DNA from: Pollenia angustigena
Taxonomy: Eukaryota; Arthropoda; Insecta; Diptera; Polleniidae
Direction of reading: 5' to 3'
DNA length: 64,000 nt
Assembly (NCBI GenBank): GCA_930367215.1
Contig: OV884059.1
Coordinates: forward strand, 26,932,945-26,996,944
Position 1 is the first letter of the stretch; each line of letters opens with the position of its first letter. The notes under the pieces were generated by a model. That model made no database searches, was not told the DNA's origin, and saw only the letters and a list, made by a program, of their open reading frames with translations. Positions 22,031-33,800 of this stretch are shown in pieces. Made by a program: the position numbers and the translations under genes.

Positions 22031-24600
22031 ACAGAGATGTCAAAATACCACGTATTCTTCGAGCTTTACCCATAAATTCAATTTTTTTTTGTATTCCTTT
22101 TTTCTATAGACCTATCTGGAGTACGGAAAGAGCAAAGGTTTCCAAACATTAAGCATCAATGCAAGAGTAGGAGATGGAGTGGGACTTTAAAAATGTCAGC
22201 GGTTGGAGTCGGATTTATAACTATTTTTAAACGACTCCACAGCCCTGGTATTAACTTGAAATTAAGATTTGCAGTAGAAGCAAAAAAAAAAAAACATTTT
22301 ATTTTATATTTAAGGACATTCTTATCCTAAGGGTGTTTGGACCGTTAGAAAATTTAACGGAGTCACACACGGATTATGAACCGGCAGATTATGTTGGCAT
22401 AATACCACCGCCAATAGGCTTTTATATTGGGAAAGTTTGAGTATGGATACGCTTAGACTATCCGGGCCTGTCGGGAATATAACAGAATGTAGAGTAGATT
22501 TAGCTTACGTTATTGCTGGTGCTTAGAAAGACCGATTTTAAATTCGCTGCTGCGCAAGATAAGTCTGCGTATGGACCATGATAATTGTCTGACTTGTCGG
22601 ATTCACTATGTAGCTCGTGCGAAGGCGACCCAGAGGCTTGGTACCAGGAATAATTAGCGCTGTTGTGTTTAGTAGGGTTATTTTTGGTCCGATTTTATAC
22701 TCCACTATTTTTAATGTTTTCACTCTATTCGTTTACTACTGATAGGTAGGTATACATATTTAAAAATCAAGTAAACTTGATATTTTTTACCTCTACTAGC
22801 ACATCCATGCAACCTTATTTTCATGCATGTATACTAACTTCGTTTTTGTTATATTGAATAAAGCACATGGTAGAGATTAAAAGCTTTTATTGAATTAAAC
22901 AATAGTTATTTCATTTGAAAAAGTACATACATATGTACAAACAACTTATGGCGTCACAATGGACCATATTGGTTTCTGGGTGAGGTGGGAAGATTGACTT
23001 CGCACCATCCTTTCTACCTAACCTATTAAAGGAATATAAAAAATAATTTTTAAACCAACTGTTTCATTACCAAACAAAATTAACAAAATAGCACGAAATT
23101 TTTACAGCTGGTAGATTTGAATATTACGTGTCGATGTTTTCAAAAAAAGAATTCATTACAGGTAACTTAGTACTACACCATGTACAATTTCTACAAAAAC
23201 CACAATCAATTTGTTTCTGTAAAATTATTGTTCAATGTTAAGAACAAAAACAGATAATAAACTAAATTTTGACATCTAACAACTATAAAGGCCCAACCAT
23301 AATGTGCTTAAGTTGGCTTAAGCAAATGGGCGAATACATGTAAATCCTATAAGGCAAACCATATTGATTAAACCTGTTAATTTTAGTCGATTAACCGTTT
23401 CATCGGTTAAATTTTTGTAGTATTAAACCACATTTTTTGTGTTTTTGGTTATGGTTGAGTTCCAAAACTTCACTTTTTTTAAATGCATTCAATAATGCAA
23501 GTATGTAGAATTTTACAATGTTATTTGTACCAAAGTTCACAAAAAAGATACCAAAGTGCATCAAAAAAGTTACCAAAGTGCACCAAAAAAGTTGTGTTTA
23601 GAAATATTTTTTCATAAAATATATTTATTCCCTTCTAGCAATACATTCTTTAAATACCGTCCAAAAACAGAAATTAGAATTCGGAAATGACTTTTTGTGC
23701 AGGATCTTCGGTGCTAAGCTTTGTCAGGAGGAGTTAGAAGCTGACGTGACAACAGAAAAAACTCTCGATAGTAACACAAAAACAGAATAATCCGAAACAA
23801 TTAGAAGTGTTAAAAATTTTAAAAAATTAAAACAGGAATGGCATAATGGAAGTTTTTATATTTTTAGAGAAATCCAGGAAAAGGACTGAGAAATTAGATC
23901 TGCTGTATTATGGGTAGCTTTCGATTTCTCTAACATCTACGATAAGTCAAAGAATTTTTTCCAAGTCAAAAGTTATCAAAACTTAAGAAAAGAGTCGCTT
24001 TAATCCCAAACAAAATTATTTTTCTAAAAGATTTTATAAGATCTTAAACTATTGAAATTACTAATAAAATGATCTCACAGTTTATTTTTTAAAATATAGG
24101 TACCTACATAATAGGTAAAAATTAAAAAATAAGTTTAACATATTTATGAATTATTTTTTTGTTTGCTCGTTTAAGTTCAAGAATTGTTATGTTATTGTTT
24201 TTTTTTTTTACTAATAAACTCCAAATAAGTAATAATTTTCTATTTTTATTTATTGAAATTACTTAATTTATAAAAAACTTTATTAATTGGTTAACAGATC
24301 AATAACAAAATTAAACGATTATTAACCGATTAAACCAAAACATCGATTAATTAATCGAGCGATTAACCGATTAAAGTAAAAGCCCGATTAATTGAATACC
24401 CTAGTATGTACATAAATATAAATTCCTGTCATGTTCATGTATTTACTTTAATTATAAAAACATTGTTTCCTTTCTTTACAGTTTTGTTTTATTTCTAATA
24501 ATATCATGTTTTAATAAAAATACATATGTATGTACATATAAATGTTTGTAGCTAATTTTGATACCTACCAAATATAAAAATAAAACAAATTATTTCAAAT
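22031..24600. other. Upstream region of zinc-finger gene, no gene seen
   Basis: Contains one end of a CAGGGCTGTGGAGTCG-type repeat (about 22200-22255, related to 44874). A decayed region with 'gattaaccgattaa' motifs inverted at 23365-23420 and 24290-24405 suggests an old foldback. Promoter elements of the gene were not identified. Confidence 0.4.
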
Positions 24601-24629
24601 AAGAAGAAAAAGCAACAAAAAGCTAAAAA

Positions 24630-24802
24630 ATGACTGATGCACACGAAGTTAAGTATCGGGAAATGCAAAAATATGTACCATTTATACAAAGGGTCATGGA
24701 AAAACTTAAAGCTAACAATGAACATCAAACAAACAATCCGCGCAAAGCGCAATTGCAAAAAATGGAAATGTTACATGAGTTGTTAACTAATAAACATAAA
24801 AA
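24630..24802 (+). CDS. Exon 1 of giant zinc-finger gene (start codon)
   Basis: The ATG is preceded by a run of A (ctaaaaaATG), a good fly start context. The 57 codons plus 2 nt encode a charged, helix-prone segment beginning MTDAHEVKYREMQKYVPFIQ, with no signal peptide. The exon ends at AA|GTAAGT, a strong donor. It is too short and AT-rich to stand out as an ORF, and is supported by exact phase continuity into the next exon. A 5' untranslated exon upstream is possible: an acceptor-like ctttctttacag lies at about 24470-24481. Confidence 0.82.
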
Positions 24803-27800
24803 GTAAGTCATTAATTGGGTAAAGATACAAATCTGCAACAAAATGAAAAAAAAGATTTAAAACTCTTGACATTTTTCTTATCTTATTGTTTAAAGGATCA
24901 AAATGGAAACTCTTTTGAAATGTGAAGGCGTATTAATTAAGTTACAGTCCAAAATCGAAAAGGTATTTTAATTTAATTTTTTGTTCAGGATACATCATGC
25001 ATGCTAGCTACTATTAATAAGAAAACCTGCTAAGGTCCGTTTTCACAACTAACCGATAGCTAAAGGTAGGATTTTATCGGCAGTATAAAAAGTGTTTCAT
25101 TATTACAACTTTACTTTAACCTACCAGGTAGGATGTCTACTTTTAGCTATCGGTAAATTGTGAAAACGGGCCTAAATATTGTTATCGCAACTTACATTAT
25201 GTCCAGGGACCCGAAATAACTGTTATTATTTTTTGAATAGCCAATAGGTTGTGGAAAAAATAACTGAAAAAAAATTGGTCCTATAATAATAATTATAAAT
25301 TACCCAGAAAATTATAGTTCTGCCATAAACATTATGAAAGATTATTATTTTTTTTTTTTTTTTGTCTTTGATAACCGTTATGAAAGATTATTATTTGTTT
25401 TGATCTTTGATAACCGTTATGAAAGATTATTAATTTTTTTGGTCTTTGGTAACCATTATGAAAGATTTTTATTCTTATTGGTCTTCTATAACCATTATAA
25501 AAGATTTTTATTTTTTCTGTCTTCTATAACCACGCTACAGTTCGCAAATCTTAAGATATTTTTATAAAATTTCGCACACTAACTTATATTTTCACAAGGA
25601 CGAACTTTTTTTTTAATGATTTTGGTAAGGATCCGCAAATTTTTTGATATCTTTCCCATATTTGGTAAATAGAAACCAATTATGCCACACAATCATGGTG
25701 CTGAGTTTAAATAAAATCGCTCCAGTTTTAGGCATATTTTCCCGATTTTTTTTTAAATACAAGAAATTTCACATTAAAATTGTATTTAAAAACCATTGAG
25801 TAGTCAGTGCTGTTGGTGTAGTAGCTAAGATGTGGACTCTGCAACCGATAGGACCCGGATTCGATTCCTGGCTCGAGCGACCAAAAAAAACATTTTTCAA
25901 AAATAAATAATTATTTCTTAACATCCTCAACTATCGGTTGGCTTGAGCGAACTAATGAAAGTAATTTCTGTTCTAAAGCACTTCAAATCAAGGCGAATTT
26001 ATAACTGGTAAGTGCAACTCTACAACTACAAAACAAGGCGAATTAACTCCATGTATTTTGTTTTTGCAATTTTCTGACTTGTTGTCAAATTTCAGTATAG
26101 AAACAAAACAATATTTTGACGTTTCACGATTTTTTTAATTCGCCGTGGATACAGCTGATGAACGGCTGACGAGTTGAGCTTACCTGGAGTTAATTCGCCT
26201 TGCTTCAAATCTTGCCGTTTGGATTCAGCATTGAACTGTAGGTCTCGTCATGTATTCTGAGAATATGCAACACACCTAATTACGCATGAGTGGAAGCGCA
26301 GTGGTATCGCAACGGACATTTAGTGTCTATGTGAGCTGGCGAATAAAGTCGGCTGCCGCCTCTAACTAACCGAAAATACCATTAAGTAAGCTTGTTCGAT
26401 TTTGAACCCAAGTCGACTTCGGAACCATACAAATTTCGGACCCAAATAGGAATAACTTTTATGAAACTGTTTCATAGATTCTATAAAATGCTTCATTACC
26501 TGACGATTTATTGTTTCTGTAAAGAGTTTAATTAATTCTATGAAGCTTTTCATAAACATTGACTGTAACGAAACCTGTTTTATAGATTTTATTAGGAGTG
26601 TCATTGGCTGAACTCCAAATAATATTTTCATAAAACTTGTGTGAAATTCGATATGGAAGACCGAAAAAAATAAAAATCTTTTGTAATGGTTACAGAAGAC
26701 CAAAAAAAATTAAAATCTTTTATAATGGTTAAAGAAGACAAAAAAAAAAAACAAAAACAAACTATAACGGTTATCAAAGACCAAAAAAATATTGGTTTTT
26801 TGTAATAATTATTCAGAGAGCAAGTTTTAAAAATTCGTGATAAATTTTTATTTCAGGATTTTTTCAAATATTGGTTATAACTGTTATGTCCCTGATTATG
26901 TCACAATTGGTTTACAATTTTGTTCGTTTACAAATAAGAATATTTCGCTCATTTGCTGCAACGCCGTCATAACTCAAAAAATGAAGTTTTGGAGTTAGTG
27001 ATGCAGAATTGTTCGCTATGTTTTTCTTTATTAATTTCATGTTTATATCTTTTATACTTTGCCCGTTTTTCGTCTTTTCTACTTTAAACACGTTTTTTTA
27101 GAAACGCATTTTTGAGTTATGTCGACGTTGCCGAAAATGGGCAATTAATTGTTGATGAAAATACTTAATATATTTTTTAAAAATTAATAAGGTTTTTTCT
27201 ACCAACAAAATACATGTTATTTTTGCCTTGCAGTACTTGTAGAGCATGAGTTACCTTATTAATTGTACAATGGGATACATTTTATGTTTTTATTTCTTTT
27301 GATATTTTATTAATGTTTTTTTTTGTTATATTATTTGATTTAATCCCTATTTATTTGCTAAATTTATTTAGTTTTAATTTAAAATTAAAATTTGCTATTT
27401 AATTTTTTTTTATTTATGTATTTTTTTTTTTTTTTTTTTTTATTAAAATTGCTAAAGCAATCGACTTTTTTACAGAATGAAGATTCCATATTAAGTGATG
27501 TAAGACTAAAACAATCATCATCTAGTAAACCTTCCAAATCTACTACAACAATAGCATCTACTAGTAAAAATAACAATGTTTTGCAAGTTGAAGATTTTTC
27601 GGGACCTGCCAGTCCACCTCCTGAAGTTATTCGAGAAGATCAGCCTGTTGTAATACCTACAGAAAGGCGTTGCTCTCCGATTTTAGCTAAAGAAATAAAA
27701 AAAAACATTTTAGATAAACAACAGCAAACTAAAGAAACCCCAGATAAAGCCCAAGTCTTAAAACATTCCAATAATGAAGATTTTGAAAATTTGAGAAAAA

Positions 27801-30800
27801 AAGTTTTTCCTTTAGCTACTCCAGCTAGTACAAGTAAAAATAGTAATGAAACTCATCATTCACAAAGGCCGTGTTATGATTCACGTCCTAAGCATTTAAT
27901 TCCAATCAGACAAAATAGTCCATTAACTAAAGAAAAGTTTGAACATGACAAAACCGTATTTTCACCTACACAAAAGTTACAACCTGTGGAAGTGGTTATA
28001 ACAGAGTCGCTACCACCTTTCATTAATAATCAAAATTGTCCGACTTCTAGCAGATATATGCCAACGTCCTCAGTATGCCACCATAATTTAAAGGCATTGC
28101 CTCAAGCTAATCAAAAGTCAAAAGATGATAACAATGAGGCCTACAGTCCAGAAGACCTATGGGAACAATACAATAAATCACATAATAAAAGGCCGAGTAC
28201 TAGTACACCATCCAAGGCACCCGTATTTAGTCGTTTGGGTGACAAAGTTTCTGAAGATCCTCATAACAGCTGTCCATCAAGTAAAATTCCGGGTCGCTAT
28301 ACCCCTATACCCGATGTTTTAAAAAGTCCTCCTCTTTCCGTTAATGATATAAATAATCTTTTGATTGAGTCTGGAGCTGATAAAATATCAAATGACATTT
28401 CAGAAATAGGTACTAGAAGGCCACCAAAAAATGAGTATAATCAAATGAGTTCACCCATTAATTCTTTAGACTTTTTGCGCAAAAAATTGGTCGAATCAGT
28501 CAAAATAAATTCTCCGCTTTCTGAATCTATGAAAACTCAGTCTGAGAAAGAAGTTTGTAAAATTTCTTCCCTGCCTAATGAAAGGGTAGCTTTGAAGTAT
28601 AATCCTCATCCCAGACAAGAAAGATTACAGTCGGTATCCTCAACAGATGGTAGCGAGTGTAGTACTCAGTCTAAAATCAACGATCCCCGCATTAAATTTA
28701 AATTACATCCGGCATCATCAGCAAACAGCCCTACACAAGTGGCAGCTCCGAATGTAAACGTGTTACCATCCATTAATTTAAGCGATCCGCGCTTAAAAAG
28801 GCAAAGTATTTTGCCAATGCCACCAGAAATAAAGTCTTTCCTTCCCACATCGCCCTTGCATACGTCAACTCCTACTATGGTCTTCCCAAATCAAAATCCT
28901 ATGATTTATGGTAGACGCAAAGATCCTAGAATCTCCCGTATACCAAATAATACTTTATCTACAACTCCAGTGCGAAGACAAAGCATAAATCAAAGCCACA
29001 TTAGTTCAGAAGAAAACTGGGACACCGATGAAGAAGAAAAAACTCCAAATAAAACAGATCCGCGACAGACGATAAATTATCAAAGAAGAATAGATAACAG
29101 AGAAGGTTCAAGTTGCGAACGCAATCACTCAAGTATTAGAGGCGTGACACCAGTAAGAAGAAATAGCATGAGTCAGTCGCGATTTCAATTGGATTCACCA
29201 AAAGTAGCGCAGTTAGACAAAAGAATCTCGGAAGAAAATTCGAATTCAGCTTTGGAAAAGGAAGGTTCTATTAAAAAACAAAACCAGCCTAAAATGTCAA
29301 TAGAACTTCAATTTAGTTCTGAAGAAAACTGGGATACCGATGAAGATGAAAAAACTCCAAATAAAACGGATCCCCTGCAGGCGAAAAATAATCAAAGAAA
29401 TATAGATAACAGAGGAGATCCAATTTTCGAACGCAATCACTCAGATATCAAAGGAATTACAACAGTTAAAAGTAGTAGCATTAGCCAGTCAGGATTGCCA
29501 TTGGATTCATCAATAGTACCCAACTTATTAAAAAGAATAACTGAAAAAGATTCGAAATCTGCTTTGGAAAAGGAAACTTCTCTTACAAAACCAAATCGGC
29601 CCAAAATATCAACAGAACTTCCATGTACTTCTAAAAAATCTATGGAACAAACGCAACATTCATTTGCTGTTTTTGCCAAACCGCCTAACTCAGAATCAGA
29701 AGAAGATTGGGATGCAGAACCGGATATTGATAATGGTAAATCTAAAGTGCTACCAACTGAACCAACACCATTACCTATAAATAAAACGACGTTAGTGTCA
29801 ACGGTATCTCCCTACCATAATCAAATTTCACCAAAATCATATGTAAGCCCTTTGCATATTCCACACCCCCAGGTGCCACCAGGTATTATGCCACAAATTC
29901 CGTGCTATGGCCCGCCTCAATATCCCAATCACCCTTCTCACCATCTTATTAAAAATCCTGTTGCTAACAATCGTTTTAGTAGCATATTGAATGATAAAAC
30001 TGAAAGAGAAAAATATTTAGAAGCTAAAAAACACAAACCCGCTGAACCGCGTACCTACAAAGAATTTAAAGAGGCTAGAGAAAGAGCTCAAGCTCAGGAG
30101 AATGCTTTGAAAAGAGCTACTTTTGAGGTAGAAGCCAAAAAAAAAGCTGAAGAGTTAAAAAAATCTTATAAGGAAGTTAAAGAAAACGCCGAAGATAAAA
30201 AAGTAAAGGAAACCGGGAAAATGATAGAGGAATGCAAAAAAGGAAAGAAACCTTTACAAACAGAAACGGTAAAATCAACTTTACAATCTAATAAAAATAA
30301 GAAGCCTGCTGCCGGAGAGTCGACTTTAGATAAAATGTATCGAACACAAAACTTTAGTTCGAAATTTCCCAAAGCCAATACAAGTTTTAAAATCCCCAAA
30401 AAGAAAACTGAAGAAAAAGTCAAAGAAGGGGTAACAGTAAAACAAACAGAAAATAAAGGTAATGACAAATCAGTAAACCAAAATCGCAATGATAAAGTAA
30501 AAACTAATGACAATGAGAATAAGGCCAAACATACTGAGCCTCCCAACCTAAAGCATATAGAAAAGAATACTCAAGATAAACCACAGTACCCAGTCCCGGA
30601 AAAGGAAAAACCGAAAGCTTCTAAAGACAATATAACAAAACATAAATCGGAAGCAATTTCAGTCTCTACAGAAATGAAACTTCCAGTTAAGGAACTTGAA
30701 AAAGATAAACCACAGTACCCACTCCCGGAAAAGGAAAAACCGAAAGCTTCTAAAGACAATATAACAAAACATAAATCGGAAGCAATTTCAGTCTCCACAG

Positions 30801-33800
30801 AAATGAAACTTCCAGTTAAGGAACTTGAAAAAGATAAAGCGGATAACCAAATAAAATCTGATAAGTCTATTTCTGTGACAGAAAACAAAGAAAAACCAAG
30901 AGAATTAAAAGAATCTTTGGCGAAAAGCATTGAGAATAAAACAGTTACTGATGACAATAAAGCTAACACTCGTGATCCTAGATGCAGGCCAAAAGCCACA
31001 ACAAATGCACTTGAAGAGAATGAAGTTACGGAGGTAAAAGAACAGGAAACTCAAGAGCAAAATTTAAATAGTTTCGGTGACATACTTATTACTTCATCCG
31101 ATAAACAATTTACCTTAAAGCCACAGCAAAATTTGATAAAATTTAATCAACTTACGCAAGAACAATCTCCTAAACCTCAAAGAATATTGCGCAGACGTAA
31201 CACAATGTTGGTATTTGATAGTGCTCCTTTAGTAGACAAAGAGAAGTTAAAGAAGGCCAACGCCATGCTTTTCGAAGATGTGCAAGAAGAAGAGAAACGC
31301 AAACGTAAACAATCGGAAGAAGATAAATTGATAGCCAGACGACACAAAAACCTGGAGGAAATGTTCAAAAGTACTGATGACAATTGCACGGTATCAACAC
31401 AAAATATTATAACTGGCAAAAGAAGAACTCGAACCACAATTAACTTTAATGAGACTGTTAATGCCATAAATGTATTTAAACACAAAACCATTAAAGATAC
31501 TTCATCTAGTAACTTAAATACCACACCATCAGTGTCACAATCGGTTAGACCAACTAGAAATAATTCTAAAATTAAGACGAATGTATTAAAAACTAACGAT
31601 GATGACAGCGACGATGATGAGGAGAACTTAGCAACAAAAGCAGCAAAACTTAAAGGGTCGGGTAAAGTTTTCAATGAAACCAATAACAATAAATCTAAAT
31701 TTGTTAAAGAAACCAAAACAAATGATGAAAAAAATACTGAAGAATCAGAAAACAAAACTAACAATAAACCAGTAAGGAAACGAGCAGTAGCCAATAAAAA
31801 AGCAAACGAAAATACTAAAACTGCTGCAGCTAGTAATGAAGTTAAGTTCAAACCTATACAGGCTGAAAATCAAAACTGTGCTGTTTCTAGTACTTCAGCC
31901 GATAATTGCACTGAAGCAGAAGAAGTCAGTTACTGTTCAACAAAAACCAATAGATCCTTAAAGAAAGAAAACGATGATAACGAGCCCTCGAGTACAGCTA
32001 ACAAATCCAATAATCCTACGCCTACGCCGGAGGCCAATGTACATGTTTTTAATGAAATTGTTGATCAAATCTTAAAACCCAATGCTGATCGAGAACATGT
32101 TTTGGGTTTGTTGGGTCAAATTTTAAGCGAAGACAGATTACAACTATTTAAATCCTTAATAGAAAGTAGCAATAGACAAAATGAAGACCAACAACTAAAT
32201 AAAGATGAAAATGATAAACAAAGCTCGGTTGGGCAAAAAGGAGAAGTAACTAAACTTAAAACATCTTCAAAAGATAAGCTACAAAATTTGAAAGACGAAT
32301 ATGAAGAGGAAGAACAAGAAGAGAGAAAAGCTCTTAAAACTAGTAAAACAGTTTGTGGGAAAAAGATGTTAATGCAAAAAAAGAAACGAAGCGAATTAGA
32401 TCGTCTTAATGAAGATATAAGGGATATGTTTATATGCGAGGGTGTTTTAACGGCCACTGGTCGCCGTATGTGCACTATAATGGGTAAAGGGGTGGATGCA
32501 GTGAGTAACAAACAATCTAACAGAGAAACTACACCCATCACCAGCCCCCTAATGGAGCAGCAGAATACTAACAAGAGAAATGAAGAAAAACTTAAACCGC
32601 CTACTAATATCAGGCCCCTACGGAGATCGGTAAGATGTTCTAAAACAACTGAAGATAATGAAGACGATGAAGCCCAATCATTAATTTCACATACAACTGA
32701 AGAATCTCTTGATGACACTGACAACAGCTCGGCTATGGATAACACACCACAACGTAAAATGCCAGTTTTAAAACCTCATACACCTATTAAAATTCCCGAA
32801 GATATAACGCCCAAGACATTTAAGGCTAAAGAAGTTGCCAATAAAAGAAAATTAGATAGTAAATTAAAGGTTAAAGCAAAGAAATCTAAAAAAGAATCTG
32901 AAGAAGATTCAGAAATCGAAGACAAGGAATCGGAAACAGATGAAGATGGGGATGAGGAAGAAGAAATAACTGAAAATAATAAAAACGACAAAATTATTAA
33001 AAACACCAACTTGCACTGGCACAATCAATCTAAATTTAGCACTTGGTGTATGGTTTGTGAGAAACGCATACCTGCTAATTCAAGTGCCCAGCATTATAAA
33101 ACTCACCACGGAGAAAACTACATTTCACGCATGGCACCCGTACTCTTGCAACGGTTTAAGCAGGGCAAATTTAATAAGCCTGTATTCGGTGTCAAAAAGG
33201 CCCATAAACAATCTTCCTGGTTCTACAGATGCCCCTTTTGCCTTAAATACTTCAATACGGCCATGCCCTTTTGGTTAGAACATTTCCAAAATCATACTGT
33301 AGAATTTCGTTACGAATGCTCCAAATGCCATCGTTGCAGTAATCGAAGAGTAACGATTACACGCCACATTAAAAATTGCGAGGGAGCAACTCTTATTACT
33401 TCAGCCGTAAAACTAAACGTGCCCACTGTAATCAATGCTCACGTCTGTCACTTATGCAATTTTATTCAATTGAAAAGAGTTAATTTAGAAAGGCACTATA
33501 TCGAGCAACATAACTTGGACAAAAAAACTGTAGAGTTGTTAGGCTACATTATAACTTTGTTTGATGTGGAAAATGTGGAGTGTGTGACAGAAGATAAAGC
33601 TGTAGAAAGAGAAAATGAGGCTTGGAAATCTATAGAGAAAGATGAACAAGTCATTGATATCGATGATGATGAAGATTTGCCTACGACTATAAATGATAGC
33701 ACGATAACAACTCAAGTGGAAGAGACAAGAAAATATGAAGAAGACAAAAGCAAACCAGTTAAAGAAAAAGAAAAAGAAGACATAGAAGTTACAAATAAGA

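Larger units (their letters stand above)
25204..26894. mobile_element. hAT-type foldback CAGGGAC with tandem-repeat arms, 8-bp TSD
   Basis: Ends CAGGGACCCGAAATAACTG and inverted 'ataactgttatgtccctg', with perfect TSDs ATTATGTC (25196-25203, 26895-26902). A 39-bp tandem repeat (taaccgttatgaaagatta..) fills the left arm (25330-25535) and recurs inverted in the right arm (26650-26800). A related element is at 58476-59482. It carries a tRNA-like segment and a nested MITE, and lies in intron 2. Confidence 0.88.
24963..27475 (+). other. Intron 2 of the zinc-finger gene, mostly transposon
   Basis: A 2.5-kb intron between phase-0 exons. It holds a 139-bp Harbinger-type MITE (25034-25172) and a 1.69-kb hAT-type foldback (25204-26894), with a nested CAAGGCG MITE and a tRNA-like segment. 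The remainder is AT-rich, ending in the poly-T acceptor tract. Confidence 0.8.

Noticed and set aside
25334..25567. 77-codon frame rich in Phe with repeated 'DNRYERLL'
   Set aside because: A by-product of the 39-bp tandem repeat in a foldback arm.
25805..25890. Functional tRNA gene
   Set aside because: A- and B-box-like motifs are present, but I could not build acceptor and anticodon stems; it lies inside a transposon.
27392..27475. N-terminal extension of the large exon-3 open frame (Met then poly-Phe)
   Set aside because: It is the poly-T/pyrimidine tract of the acceptor; splicing from exon 2 enters at 27476 in the same frame.
30571..32745. Long minus-strand open frames opposite exon 3 (e.g. 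31177-31851, 32116-32745)
   Set aside because: They are mirror frames of Lys/Glu/Ser-rich coding sequence and encode only Leu/Ser/Phe-rich nonsense.
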